Of a DNA stretch of 11,577 nucleotides, positions 4,563 to 11,577 are shown piece by piece (within the stretch, counting starts at the first letter, position 1; each line of letters opens with the position of its first letter). The DNA lies in the NCBI GenBank assembly GCA_016200155.1, contig JACQFG010000099.1:1-11577 (forward strand). The letters run 5' to 3'. Below the pieces are notes generated by a model. That model saw only the letters and a program-made list of their open reading frames with translations, ran no database searches and was not told where the DNA came from. A program made the position numbers and the translations under genes. Origin of the DNA: Planctomycetota bacterium (lineage in GTDB: Bacteria > Planctomycetota > Planctomycetia > Gemmatales > Gemmataceae).

Positions 4563-6400
4563 TCAAGGCTCGGCTCGATGAACGCAAGGACCGGATCCGG
4601 CGCACGCTGGCGGACCTGGGACCGGACGGCGGATCGGACTTCAGCCGCCTGGTCGCGGGACTGAAGCACAAGCAATCCCGTCCGCGTGCTCTGGCGCGCA
4701 AGGGGCTGCAACAGTACATCGAATTGTGGCGCGACAAGCTGACCGATCCGATGGTGCGCGAGGACGTTGCCGCTCTCGCAGCGTTGCTGGAACGGGAGGA
4801 AGACCCGACGCTGCAGGGATTCGCCATCGAAGCTGTTTCGGCACTGGGTCCGGCGGCAGCGGAGGCGGCGCCGGCGCTGGTGTCGGTGATCCGCGATAAC
4901 CGTGAAACCAAGCTCATACCGTCCGCGATGCGTGCCCTGCGCCGGATCGGCGTCAAGACCGACGACACCCTCCAGGCATTCGAGAACAATCTCGAGCACC
5001 CCGATGCCGCGGTCCGCGAGGACGCGATCCTGGCGGTGCTGCAACTGTGGCCCGATCGTTTGCCCCTGGCGCAGCTCGTCGAGCTGGCCAATCAGCCGGG
5101 CACGGCCGAATTGGTGCGCAGCAGCGCCGAGCAAGCGATTCGCCAAAAGTTGTCGACCGCGACCGCGAAGGACCTGCCCGCCTTGCGCCAGGGGCTGAAG
5201 AATTCCAATCGCGTGATTCGCCTCAGCTTCATCGATGCGATTGCCAACCTCAAGGAAGCCGGTCGCGAGGCGGCGCCCGACCTTGTTCCTCTGGTCGCGT
5301 CGGTGGACAACCAGGTTGCGACCCAGGCATTGAAGGCGATCGAGAGCATCGGCCAACTCATGACGGTGGCGAACGAAAGCACTGATCCGGTTGTGTTGAC
5401 CGCCATTTTACGCGCATTGAGTATCAAGGGAGGCAAGACCGACCCCGTGCTGGCGATCTTCGAGAAGCACCAAGATCACGCCAACAACGATGTGCGGAAC
5501 ATTTGCGTCATCGCGCTGCTCGATTTGGCGCCGGATCGCGTGACGCTCAACCGGCTTGCCGATCTGATGCTGCTGCCCAACCCCGAAATCCGCGTGCCGG
5601 CCGAACGCATGATGAAGCAAAAGCTGACGGCCGTCACGGTCAAGGACGTCCCTGCCCTGCGCATCGGGCTGAAGAATCCGAACAAGGACATTCGCATGAG
5701 CTTCCTGGACGCGCTCGGCACGCTCAAGGACGACGGCGCCGACGCCGCTGCCGAGGTGGCCGGCCTGCTGGAATCCTCGGATGCGGATACCGTCACCAAA
5801 GCCGCCAAGGTCCTCGAAGGTCTCGGCAAGGCGGGCACGAAAGCGGTGCCGGTCCTGGAGAAACTGCTCGACAGCCAGGAAAAAGGCGTGTCGCTCAATG
5901 CCGTGCTGGCGCTCTCGAAAGTGGATCCCGACAGCGACGCGTTCAAGACCAAGGGAATCGCGATCCTATTGGATGGATTGAACCCCGACGTCAAGGAGCT
6001 GAAGGGCTTCCTCGCGCGTCCCGTGAATGCCAAGTCTGCCGCCGTCCTGTTCGAGATCGGCGAACCCGCGGTGGCGCCGCTCTTCAAGCACCTGATCCTG
6101 CGCAACAACCCGAAGACGGTGGTGGGCGACATGCAGCTCCAGGCCACGGCGTCGCGCTATGTCGGCTATGAAATGCTCAAGGAATTTGCCAAGCACGCCA
6201 AGGCCAAGGACGACAAGAAGACGATGCAGGCTCTCAAGAAATACGACACCACCCTCAAGGCCTTCTGGTCGCCCGAAGAGAGCCGGCTCGCCGATCAGGC
6301 CAAGAAGCTCATGGGCATCCAGGCCGACACCAAGCAGCTCTACCTCAACACCGCGTCGGCTTCGTATCAGGCGTATCTCGCCATCCACGCGCTGCCGTGA
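4154..6400 (+). CDS. HEAT-repeat protein, C-terminal part of the frameshifted gene
   Basis: Meaningful sequence begins near 4185-4200. It first completes the outer domain (GIEIERIGETKVRDKACYEV, RLFFDKQSHLLAKVDF, MLVEFFFSDYQTVDGIKQW, ending about 4550). This pattern, with an FDK.(T/S).LL(A/V)K block and an FFSDY.(T/E)VDGIK block, is one I associate with planctomycete surface proteins. About 600 residues of HEAT-like helical repeats follow, the usual architecture for protein-protein scaffolding. Two units (4979-5351 and 5459-5828) are clear duplicates, offset by 474-480 nt. The GTG at 4154 is only the edge of the open frame. No ribosome binding site supports independent translation, so this is best read as the continuation of the gene at 3624. 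It faces a convergent minus-strand gene, with a shared hairpin region between them. Confidence 0.7.
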   Translation: MAHQHRRLDDAGLAEPGIEIERIGETKVRDKACYEVTIRRFGRPTYRLFFDKQSHLLAKVDFTGPCYDKNGKALPGTMLVEFFFSDYQTVDGIKQWKRQEQWRDGQPYTEMDVLEIRVLAEADDALFRGPITEKALIKARLDERKDRIRRTLADLGPDGGSDFSRLVAGLKHKQSRPRALARKGLQQYIELWRDKLTDPMVREDVAALAALLEREEDPTLQGFAIEAVSALGPAAAEAAPALVSVIRDNRETKLIPSAMRALRRIGVKTDDTLQAFENNLEHPDAAVREDAILAVLQLWPDRLPLAQLVELANQPGTAELVRSSAEQAIRQKLSTATAKDLPALRQGLKNSNRVIRLSFIDAIANLKEAGREAAPDLVPLVASVDNQVATQALKAIESIGQLMTVANESTDPVVLTAILRALSIKGGKTDPVLAIFEKHQDHANNDVRNICVIALLDLAPDRVTLNRLADLMLLPNPEIRVPAERMMKQKLTAVTVKDVPALRIGLKNPNKDIRMSFLDALGTLKDDGADAAAEVAGLLESSDADTVTKAAKVLEGLGKAGTKAVPVLEKLLDSQEKGVSLNAVLALSKVDPDSDAFKTKGIAILLDGLNPDVKELKGFLARPVNAKSAAVLFEIGEPAVAPLFKHLILRNNPKTVVGDMQLQATASRYVGYEMLKEFAKHAKAKDDKKTMQALKKYDTTLKAFWSPEESRLADQAKKLMGIQADTKQLYLNTASASYQAYLAIHALP

Positions 6401-6405
6401 AACGA

Positions 6406-6493
6406 ATCACGAAAGCCCGAAAAAAACGAAAACACGAAACAGACAGGTTTCATCCCATCCGTTCGTGCTTTCGTTCTTTCGTGCTTTCGTGAT
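6406..6493. terminator. Inverted-repeat region between convergent genes
   Basis: ATCACGAAAGC (6406-6416) is exactly complementary to GCTTTCGTGAT (6483-6493). Between them lie further imperfectly complementary ACGAAA-type and TTTCGT-type stretches, including repeated TTCGTGCTTTCGT units at 6461-6490. The segment starts just after the HEAT gene stop and ends close to the stop of the minus-strand gene, so it could end transcription from both sides. The repeated TTTCGTG words suggest a low-complexity intergenic repeat. Confidence 0.45.
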
Positions 6494-6502
6494 GCGAATT
6501 TG

Positions 6503-6997
6503 CTACGCCAGCGCCGACGGATTGAGCACCGGCGTGTCGGCCTGACGCGGCTCGCCGAGGATGTAGAGCAGGCAGCCGAGCTGGGCCGTCGCGCCGACGT
6601 CGGCGACGTTGGCCTGCACACAGTTGAAACCGCTGGTCTTGTCGAGGTCCGATGCGAGCACCTCGATCACCCAGATGGCGGCCTTCTGGGCGGAACTCGC
6701 CACGGTCAGCGTGTTGGTCGACGGCGAACCCGCGGTGAACTTGCCGATCGTGGTAAGGTCGGCATCGGTCTTGGTCCAGGCCCGCGCGATGGTGAGTGCC
6801 TTCGAGCCGGTGCCGCTGACGTCCGTCGCTTGCACGACGGTGACGGTGGGATCCTCGGTGCCGCTCGCCGCGGCGGCCTTGAAGAACACGATCAACAGCC
6901 GCGCGTAGTTCTTGAGATTCACCCAGTCGCTGTTGTTGTCGGCGGTCGCCATGTTGACCGGCACGAAGCCGGCCGCGATCTGCATCTGGTCGAGCAT
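6503..6997 (-). CDS. Phage-structural-like protein, function unknown
   Basis: This 164-residue protein starts at the ATG at 6997-6995, with GGAG (7009-7006) 8 nt upstream. It has no signal peptide, and its sequence is rich in Ala, Thr, Asp and Val with alternating strand-like segments. The patterns MLDQMQIAAGFVPVNM, SDWVNLKNYARLLIVFFKAA, TVTVVQATDVSGTGSKAL and AIWVIEVLASDLD...GFNCVQANVADVG resemble a group of small proteins seen in tailed-phage and prophage structural clusters (capsid-associated or tail). That recognition is from memory and I cannot name a defined family. No capsid, portal, terminase or tail gene is nearby, so it is an orphan: a relic, or a domesticated protein. Family membership is uncertain, but coding is well supported. 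Confidence 0.6.
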   Translation of the reverse strand: MLDQMQIAAGFVPVNMATADNNSDWVNLKNYARLLIVFFKAAAASGTEDPTVTVVQATDVSGTGSKALTIARAWTKTDADLTTIGKFTAGSPSTNTLTVASSAQKAAIWVIEVLASDLDKTSGFNCVQANVADVGATAQLGCLLYILGEPRQADTPVLNPSALA

Positions 6998-7056
6998 GAA
7001 TCGAACTCCATAATGATGCTCGCACCCCCGATTTGCCCCTGGAGCGGATGTTGTTG

Positions 7057-7075
7057 ACGGACGAACATCGTCCGT
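7057..7075. promoter_or_regulatory. Hyphenated palindrome between divergent genes, possible operator
   Basis: ACGGACGA (7057-7064), a 3-nt ACA spacer, and TCGTCCGT (7068-7075) form a perfect 8-bp dyad in the roughly 95-bp gap between the minus-strand phage-like gene and the plus-strand oxidase. The left arm overlaps a TTGACG (7054-7059) that could be a -35 box for the oxidase, but no convincing -10 box follows at normal spacing. The symmetry suits a dimeric repressor. The regulator is unknown. Confidence 0.3.
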
Positions 7076-7091
7076 GCGTGTTGATCGTACC

Positions 7092-8516
7092 ATGCCGCGC
7101 GAGCCAAATGCGATGTCCGTTGCGCAACAAATCATCAATTTCGGCGGCAACATTCGCTTCACGCCGGAGCGCCTCTACACGCCGAGCAGCGACGCCGAGG
7201 TTCTCACCATCCTCGATCGCCACGCGCACGGCAAAATTCGCGTCGTCGGTTCGTTGCACGCCTGGAGCCCGCTCGTTCCAAGCGACGAGGCGCTCGTTGA
7301 CCTGCGCCACTTCGATCGCGTTGAAGTCGATCGCGACGCCGACGGCGTGGTCTGGGCAACGGTCGGCGGCGGCTGCAAGATCAAGCATTTGCTGCGAAAA
7401 CTGCACCGCATGTCCGATTCGACGATTCCCTCGCTCGGCTTGATCACCGAGCAAACCATCGCCGGCGCAATCTCCACCGCGACGCACGGCTCCGGCAAGC
7501 AATCGCTTTCTCACTACATGGCGGAGCTGCGCGTGGCGGCCTATGACGCAAACGGCAGGGCGCATATCTACACCTGGAACGATGGGTCGGAACTGCGGGC
7601 GGCCCGATGTGCGCTCGGTTGCATGGGCATCATCCTGAGCGTGAAGTTTCGCTGCGTGCCGAAGTATGAGATCGCCGAGATCGTCCAGCCGTGCGCGACG
7701 ATCGACGAAGTGCTGGCCGGCGAGGAGGAGTTTCCGCTGCAGCAGTTCTACCTTGGGCCGCACCTGTGGTCGTATTTTGCCCAGCGCCGGGTCGCGACAG
7801 CCGAGTTTCATCCGCGCCGATCGCTGTCCGCGAAGCTCTACCGCGCGTACTGGTTCTTCGGCATCGACGTCGGCTTGCACCTGGTCATCAAGACGCTGAC
7901 AATGCTGCCGGCGGGGTGGATCCGCTTTTTCTATCGGCACGTGCTGGCGAAGGTGGTGCTGATGAACGTCAGGTTCGTCGATCACAGCGAACGGATGCTG
8001 GTGATGGAGCACGAGCTGTTCAAGCATCTGGAGATCGAGATCTTCGTGCCGGCCCGGCATGTTCGCGCCGCGGCGGCGTTTGTTGAAGACGTGCTGAAAG
8101 TGTTCGACGGCGACGGACCCACTCCGTTAACGCTCCAATCCATCGGCATGGCGGACGAGCTCGAAAAACTTCGCGGCACGTTCACGCACCACTATCCGAT
8201 CACGTTTCGCCGCGTGCTGCACGACGATGCGCTGATCGCGATGTCCAGCGGCGACGAGCCCTACTACGCGATCAGCTTCATCACCTACGTGGAGCCGCGG
8301 AAGCCGTTTTTCGCAATGGCGTCGTTCCTGGCCCACAGCATGGCGCGTCTATTCGACGCCCGCCCGCATTGGGGCAAGTATTTTCCTCTCGACCATGCCG
8401 ATGTCGAACGCGTCTATCCGAACCTGTCGCAGTTCCGGGCGATCTGCCGGCGCGTCGATCCGTACGGCGTGTTCTGTAACGCATTCACCGACCGCGTGCT
8501 TTTCGGCATCGAATAA
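7092..8516 (+). CDS. FAD-binding oxidoreductase, sugar-lactone oxidase (ALO/GULO) type
   Basis: This 474-residue protein of the VAO/PCMH flavoprotein superfamily has, near the N-terminus, RVVGSLHAWSPL (49-61), the site that normally carries a histidine bound covalently to FAD (H56 here; the usual motif is GSGHS, so the flanking residues are unusual). It then has IPSLGLITEQTIAGAISTATHGSGKQ (112-137), a very typical FAD-domain block. The C-terminal part has HWGK (426-429) and RAICRRVDPYGVFCNAFTDRVLF, as in D-arabinono-lactone and L-gulono-lactone oxidases. The expected reaction is oxidation of a sugar lactone or polyol with oxygen or another acceptor; the substrate cannot be read from the sequence. 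Hydrophobic stretches at about 246-290 may favour membrane association. The start is uncertain: GTG 7074, ATG 7092 and ATG 7113 are in frame, and none has a clear ribosome binding site. Confidence 0.8.
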   Translation: MPREPNAMSVAQQIINFGGNIRFTPERLYTPSSDAEVLTILDRHAHGKIRVVGSLHAWSPLVPSDEALVDLRHFDRVEVDRDADGVVWATVGGGCKIKHLLRKLHRMSDSTIPSLGLITEQTIAGAISTATHGSGKQSLSHYMAELRVAAYDANGRAHIYTWNDGSELRAARCALGCMGIILSVKFRCVPKYEIAEIVQPCATIDEVLAGEEEFPLQQFYLGPHLWSYFAQRRVATAEFHPRRSLSAKLYRAYWFFGIDVGLHLVIKTLTMLPAGWIRFFYRHVLAKVVLMNVRFVDHSERMLVMEHELFKHLEIEIFVPARHVRAAAAFVEDVLKVFDGDGPTPLTLQSIGMADELEKLRGTFTHHYPITFRRVLHDDALIAMSSGDEPYYAISFITYVEPRKPFFAMASFLAHSMARLFDARPHWGKYFPLDHADVERVYPNLSQFRAICRRVDPYGVFCNAFTDRVLFGIE

Positions 8517-8596
8517 ATGGCAGAAAAATCTGTGGTGAAAAATGGGAAAATTCAAATCTATGCCTTCCCATTTTTTACCCCAGATTTTTCTGCCAT
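8517..8596. terminator. Near-perfect 32-bp hairpin, bidirectional terminator
   Basis: ATGGCAGAAAAATCTG (8517-8532) pairs exactly with 8581-8596. After one mismatch, GGT pairs with ACC, one G-T pair follows, and 8538-8548 pairs exactly with 8565-8575. The loop is 16 nt. The stem carries A-runs on one arm and T-runs on the other, so it works the same way on both strands. It begins at the base after the oxidase stop and ends 8 nt before the stop of the minus-strand DUF4139 gene, the ideal place for a shared terminator. Hairpins with GGCAGAAAAAT arms are, as I recall, common between planctomycete genes. Confidence 0.75.
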
Positions 8597-8604
8597 CCTC
8601 TGCT

Positions 8605-11292
8605 TTACTCCGCGTCCAGCTTGGCGAGGAACTGGTCGTAGTCGCGGATCTGCGTTTGCGAGGTCGCGTTCAGGTCGCGCACGTTTTTCTGATACGACTC
8701 GATCTGCTTGTCCTGGGCGACGAACTTTTCGAGGAACGTCTTGTAGTGGTCCGACGTCATCGGGATGATCTTGAGGTTCTCCCGCACCCGCGTGTGGTCG
8801 GCCGTCAGGATCGTGAGCTGCTTCTCGACGTCGGCGATCTGCTTCTGCGTGTCAGTAATTTTCGCCTGCATCACGAGCGCCTTGGTGAACGCTGCCTTGA
8901 CATCGGCACTGACGACCGGGCTGTTCAGGAAATCCTTGACCTGCGTCTCGTTCAGCGATTTGAGCAGCACGCCCTTGTCCGTTTGCGTGCGTTCCTCGCG
9001 GACCGATTTGTCGCCGGTCTTGCCCTTGGCGACGGCAAGCTTGAAGCGGAAAACGGCAGGGCCGGCATGCGGGTCGTTCTTGTCGTCGAGGCGGACCCAG
9101 TCGGGGCGGACGATGTGATCGACGGTGAAGTTGCGATCGACGTCCGAAAGGTTCTGCACGAAGTAGGTTCGCGTCTCGCGCATCTTGTAGGTCGGGATCA
9201 CCAATCCCTTCTCGATCTTGACGCCGGTCAGTTTGTGGAAGTCGCCGCGTGCTTCGACCCTGACGTTGACGCCGGCCGCGATCGCGTAGGTCGGGGCGGC
9301 GCCGAGGTTATCGACGCGCGGGTTGTCCTCGACGACATCGTAGGTCGCCGTCTTGCCTGCCTTCACCGACACCTGGAAGCGATACAGATCGCGCGTCTGC
9401 TCGAGCGCCTTCTTCGGCTCCACCAGCTTCCAGCCGCTGCGCAACGGGTGCTCGATCAGGACTTCGCGATCGTGCGTCGAGCGGTTCTTGATCGTGTAGG
9501 TCTTGGTCTGGCGGATGTCATAGGTGGCGGCCAGGTTATCGTGGCCGATCTTGAAGGTCATGTCGGGGCTGGGGGCCTCCTTGGTTTCCGTCTTGACCTC
9601 GGTGCCCTGATCGAGGGCGTAGCTCAAGAGGCGTTCCTCGCCGGGCTGCAGGTCGAGGATGCGCGTGTCGCCGCCGAAGACGCCGTCGTAGACGGTGATC
9701 GGGCCCTGCGTGAGCGGCTGGCCGGTGCTGTTCTTGAGCTTCAGGCCCAGCAACGGATACTTGTTGTGCACTGATTCGTTGAAGATGCTGAATTTGCTCC
9801 CTTCGATCGTCTGATTGAGGATAGGCAACATCGCGGATTTTTGCCGAGGTAAGGTGATTTTCTGATCGATGGTGTACTGGAAGTAATCGCCGACCTCGTC
9901 CGCCGTCGCGACCGACTGGATGCCTTCCTTGAAGTTGAAGCCGGTGATCGCCTGTCCGACTTTCTTGGCATCTTCCATTTTCTTGATGGAGTCGTCCTGC
10001 TTCTTGGCATATTCCCTGTATTCCAGTTTTCCCTTGTCCCTGCCTTCGCCAAGGTTGCGGAAATAATTTTCGACGGCCTCGCGTTCTCTCGGCGACATGC
10101 CGTCCACGAGGTTCTGCAGCGAGTGCTGCCTCTCACGCGCTGACAATCTGCCCCACGACTCAGTCATCTGCTTCATCGATTTGTTTCCGGAATCGTACCA
10201 CTCGTACCCGGCCTCCTTTTTCTTGCCTTCCTTCTTTAGCATTTTTTCGATCGTGGCGATGTCTTCGACGTCCTTCATCGCCTGTGCCACTTTCCTATCG
10301 CCTTCCTCAATCGCTCCGCCGTAAACCTGCGGCCGCAGCGACGCAAACAGCTCCGGCTCGACGAAGGGGCGCGGGATGTAGATCGGGTCATAGAGATTCA
10401 TGCGGAAGGAGATCGGCTTGCCGGAGACGAGGACCATGCGGACGTCGTTCCAGTCGTCGTCGCTGGTGTTTTCGACGAGGGCCCAGGCTTGCAGGGAGAC
10501 CTTTTCCTTGGGGTCGATGCTGAGGCGATAGGTGGTTTTCCAGATGGGGCGTTCGACGACGTAGCCGACCTTGACCGGGCGTTTGCCCTCGCCGTTGAAG
10601 CCGACGCTGACGGTCTTCTTCTGCGAATCGTGCGAGCGAGCCAAGACTTGCAGGGCGCGCTGGAATTCGTTTTCGAGCGTCGGGTTCTGGAAGCGAACCG
10701 AGACGATCTGCTCCATCGGGATCGCCATCAGGCCGGTGGCGGTGTTGAGGTTGAGCACCTCGACATCGAGGACGTGGTCCTTGCCGACGGGGCGGTGCTG
10801 AATCTCCATGCCGACGATGGTGCCGGTGATCTTCGTGGTTTGGCCGTCCTTCTTTTCGCTGCGGGAGATTTCGATCTTCTCGCCGCGCGCCTGGTTGAGG
10901 ATCTGGCCGAAGGTCGGGTTGGCGGTGAGGTCGAGGGCGAAGCTGCGCAGGATCTTTTCGATCGGATCGCTGGAGTCGTAGTTGACGGTGCCGATGCGTC
11001 CCTTGGCGTCTTGCAGGACGAGGCTCTTGAGGAGATCGTTGATGTCGCCGACAGGGAAGGAGAGTTCGACGCGGGCGTTGCCATCGACTTCGCCCTCGCG
11101 CTGGAAGTAGCCGACGCCGGCATTGAAGAGGACAACCTGACGGATCGGCAACGGCTCGGCGGCCTTGCCCTTGGCGACAACGTTCAGCGGGTCGTCCGGC
11201 CCCTGAGCGCCGAGGAACGTGTAGCCGGCGATGCCCGCCGCGCAGGCTGCGAGAACGGGGACCGCGTACCAGAGCCATTTGCGCCTGTTCAT
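8605..11292 (-). CDS. Membrane-anchored DUF4139-domain protein
   Basis: This 895-residue protein has an uncleaved signal anchor or signal peptide at about residues 5-28 (WLWYAVPVLAACAAGIAGYTF), then LPIRQVVLFNAGVGYFQREG (48-67), typical of the start of DUF4139 proteins. The DUF4139 core follows: KVGYVVERPIWKTTYRLSID (241-260), then after a charged, probably helical insert (about 327-450) LPRQKSAMLPIL, GLKLKNSTGQPLTQGPITVYDG and DLQPGEERLLSYALDQ (481-562). Beta-rich sequence continues to about 780, and a predicted coiled coil closes the protein (about 805-895). The molecular role of the family is not established. An envelope location is likely. The ATG at 11292-11290 has GGGAG (11303-11299) 6-7 nt upstream. 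The gene is monocistronic here and converges on the oxidase gene. Confidence 0.85.
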   Translation of the reverse strand: MNRRKWLWYAVPVLAACAAGIAGYTFLGAQGPDDPLNVVAKGKAAEPLPIRQVVLFNAGVGYFQREGEVDGNARVELSFPVGDINDLLKSLVLQDAKGRIGTVNYDSSDPIEKILRSFALDLTANPTFGQILNQARGEKIEISRSEKKDGQTTKITGTIVGMEIQHRPVGKDHVLDVEVLNLNTATGLMAIPMEQIVSVRFQNPTLENEFQRALQVLARSHDSQKKTVSVGFNGEGKRPVKVGYVVERPIWKTTYRLSIDPKEKVSLQAWALVENTSDDDWNDVRMVLVSGKPISFRMNLYDPIYIPRPFVEPELFASLRPQVYGGAIEEGDRKVAQAMKDVEDIATIEKMLKKEGKKKEAGYEWYDSGNKSMKQMTESWGRLSARERQHSLQNLVDGMSPREREAVENYFRNLGEGRDKGKLEYREYAKKQDDSIKKMEDAKKVGQAITGFNFKEGIQSVATADEVGDYFQYTIDQKITLPRQKSAMLPILNQTIEGSKFSIFNESVHNKYPLLGLKLKNSTGQPLTQGPITVYDGVFGGDTRILDLQPGEERLLSYALDQGTEVKTETKEAPSPDMTFKIGHDNLAATYDIRQTKTYTIKNRSTHDREVLIEHPLRSGWKLVEPKKALEQTRDLYRFQVSVKAGKTATYDVVEDNPRVDNLGAAPTYAIAAGVNVRVEARGDFHKLTGVKIEKGLVIPTYKMRETRTYFVQNLSDVDRNFTVDHIVRPDWVRLDDKNDPHAGPAVFRFKLAVAKGKTGDKSVREERTQTDKGVLLKSLNETQVKDFLNSPVVSADVKAAFTKALVMQAKITDTQKQIADVEKQLTILTADHTRVRENLKIIPMTSDHYKTFLEKFVAQDKQIESYQKNVRDLNATSQTQIRDYDQFLAKLDAE

Positions 11293-11461
11293 TGGATTCT
11301 CCCATGCCGTTGAAGTGATGGATGCTGATGGAAAAGACGATCGAGCACCGCAGGGACAACGCCGATCAGCTGGAGCGCGGGCGCACGTGCCCGGTCAACG
11401 CCAAATTGACAGTAATTGCCGTGCATTTGGCAGCTTGGCGCGCGAAACTGGGGAGCAGACC

Positions 11462-11574
11462 TTGATTTTTTCTGGGCGTATGTTTCTTATACATTAAGGA
11501 GTTACATCGTGACTCCCGCTCCGGCTCGGGCGCGGTACATCGTTTGCTTATGGCATCAGGGTATTAAAGCGTGA
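11462..11574 (+). promoter_or_regulatory. Possible promoter, ribosome binding site and 21-codon leader frame
   Basis: TTGATT (11462-11467) and TATACA (11488-11493) are spaced by 20 bp, a poor spacing. AAGGAG (11496-11501) is a strong ribosome binding site 7 nt before GTG 11509. The reading frame MTPAPARARYIVCLWHQGIK ends at TGA 11572-11574 after 21 codons. That TGA overlaps another GTG (11571), so the short frame could be a coupled leader for a gene beyond the window edge, or the start of a gene with a frame change. The rest of 11293-11461 holds an inverted repeat, GCCAAAT (11400-11406) with ATTTGGC (11425-11431), and no other gene. Confidence 0.25.
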
Positions 11575-11577
11575 CGG

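Noticed and set aside
4295..5356. 353-residue open frame on the minus strand
   Set aside because: It is antisense to the HEAT-repeat gene, whose sense frame has clear repeats and coding composition.
6450..8060. 536-residue open frame on the minus strand
   Set aside because: It runs antisense through the well-supported oxidase and overlaps the phage-like gene in another frame. Its composition is Arg/His-rich and shows no domain pattern, as expected of a frame opposite a GC-rich gene.
8542..9774. 410-residue open frame on the plus strand, and a 274-residue one at 10489-11313
   Set aside because: Both are mirror frames of the DUF4139 gene, start without a suitable ribosome binding site, and the first begins inside the terminator hairpin.

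Overview
The window reads as a chromosomal segment from a GC-rich bacterium, most likely a planctomycete (Planctomycetota). This is an inference from the gene set: a large membrane-anchored DUF4139 protein, a membrane-anchored HEAT-repeat protein with a Lys/Asp-rich linker, a Uma2-family nuclease, a WD40 fragment, and long A/T-rich hairpins between convergent genes. There is no rRNA or other marker gene to prove it. No tRNA, rRNA or CRISPR array was seen.

The left part (1-2216) is a patchwork. It holds a perfect 32-bp palindrome, a candidate promoter, a 21-bp inverted repeat in the leader of a four-helix membrane protein with a C-terminal zinc ribbon (300-878), and a second unrelated membrane protein (1396-1917). 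Each membrane-protein gene is followed, 17-19 nt after its stop codon, by a copy of the same 137-bp repeat (898-1034 and 1935-2071, 7 mismatches by eye). Downstream of the first copy lies the start of an IS110-family transposase on the minus strand (1105-1167). It keeps a strong ribosome binding site and a structured upstream region. Downstream of the second copy lies a single WD40 blade (2071-2184). The region looks like a site of repeated insertion and decay.

The next part (2217-3535) holds a toxin-first RelE/ParE-type toxin-antitoxin pair whose genes overlap by ATGA, then a Uma2-family nuclease with its own candidate promoter.

From 3624 to 6400 there is one long gene in two frames: an N-terminal membrane anchor, a charged linker and the first half of an outer domain, then, after a -1 frame change near 4185-4200, the rest of that domain and about 600 residues of HEAT repeats with a visible internal duplication. 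The gene is probably broken, by a small deletion or by a sequence error.

The right part holds a minus-strand phage-structural-like protein (6503-6997), a divergently transcribed FAD-dependent sugar-lactone oxidase-like enzyme (7092-8516), a near-perfect 32-bp hairpin that probably terminates transcription in both directions (8517-8596), and the DUF4139 protein on the minus strand (8605-11292). The last 285 bases hold a possible plus-strand promoter and a ribosome binding site leading into a 21-codon reading frame. No multi-gene pathway is evident. The most unusual item is the repeated 137-bp element placed immediately behind two different membrane-protein genes.
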